Assembly: GCF_964019385.1 (NCBI RefSeq)
Contig: NC_088645.1
Coordinates: forward strand, 26,574,189 to 26,638,188
DNA: 64,000 nucleotides
DNA from: Sycon ciliatum
Taxonomy: Eukaryota; Porifera; Calcarea; Leucosolenida; Sycettidae
Direction: 5' to 3'
The first letter of the stretch is position 1; every line of letters starts with the position of its first letter. Under the pieces are notes generated by a model. The model saw only the letters and a program-made list of their open reading frames with translations. It had not been told where the DNA came from and made no database searches. Positions 63,743 through 64,000 of this stretch are shown here, in pieces. The position numbers and the translations under genes are program-made.

Positions 63743-64000
63743 TGGCATTCAATGGGAGTAATGCTCCTCCTTGGATTCGGCATACATGGCGGACATCTTT
63801 GAGATGAAATCCTCTCCACTATCGTCCATTTCATATGTACCGGCATTCACTGGGAGGAATGCTCCTTCTTGGATTCGGCATACACGGCGGACATCTTTGA
63901 GATGAAATCCTCTGCAGTATCGTCCATTTCATATGTACCGGCACTCACTGGGAGGAATGCTCCTTCTTGGATTCGGCATACATGGCGGACATCTTTGAGA
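63743..64000. repeat. 98-bp tandem repeat running off the window
   Basis: Units start at 63743, 63841 and 63939 (GGCATTCAMTGGGAGKAATG, TTGGATTCGGCATACAYGGC, CGTCCATTTCATATGTACC), about 95 percent alike. The array continues past base 64000. Confidence 0.93.

Overview
This is eukaryotic, almost certainly metazoan, DNA: GT-AG split exons for Ig-like, sushi (CCP) and EGF-like modules, large repeat-filled introns, many microsatellites, LTR and non-LTR retrotransposons and miniature inverted-repeat elements. The mixture fits a sponge or another early-branching or marine invertebrate, but nothing in the window fixes the species. There is no sign of prokaryotic operons, CRISPR arrays or rRNA.

Host genes. 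(1) A plus-strand receptor-type gene runs from before base 428 to the stop at 39355-39357. Its visible exons are two Ig-like modules (428-748, 2955-3344), a sushi module (9763-9948), an EGF-like module (10627-10755), a second sushi module (12565-12732), two very short stalk-like exons (16077-16115, 20796-20825) and a terminal exon with a membrane span and tyrosine-containing tail (39092-39357). Every internal junction is phase 1 and every internal exon is a multiple of three. (2) On the minus strand between 59772 and 55900 lie six small exons, all phase 2 at both ends, most with YxxL-type tyrosine motifs (YSEL, YSHL, YGSL-x5-YDAL, YSLF, YGSL-x5-YSAL). They look like the cytoplasmic tail of a second receptor whose ectodomain would lie beyond base 64000, so the two genes would be convergent.

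Mobile DNA fills most of the rest: a 1-2.3 kb LINE fragment; a hairpin element with an expanded CAC array (3870-4552); a very young chromodomain Gypsy deletion derivative with identical LTRs (4572-7439); a TA-flanked DNA transposon (11201-12358); a small LTR element carrying broken polyubiquitin sequence (18034-19770); a decayed LINE (23690-27880) perhaps nested in a TTAA-flanked inverted-repeat element; a minus-strand LINE (29410-37459) split by a SCAN-type Gypsy element (31224-36006); a TA-flanked MITE inside an older repeat (41374-41808); a multiply nested inverted-repeat element (42975-44402); a nearly intact two-ORF LINE (50566-55225) joined head-to-tail to an older relative; and two short CAGGG-ended MITEs and tandem arrays at the right end.

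The most notable observations are the LTR element with a signal-peptide/polyubiquitin chimera, a textbook -1 frameshift signal (slippery CCCAAAC, 12-bp stem, possible pseudoknot) at the gag-pol boundary of the young Gypsy derivative, and the tyrosine-motif mini-exons. All exon calls are from splice signals, phase and motif reading only; no search or transcript data were available.
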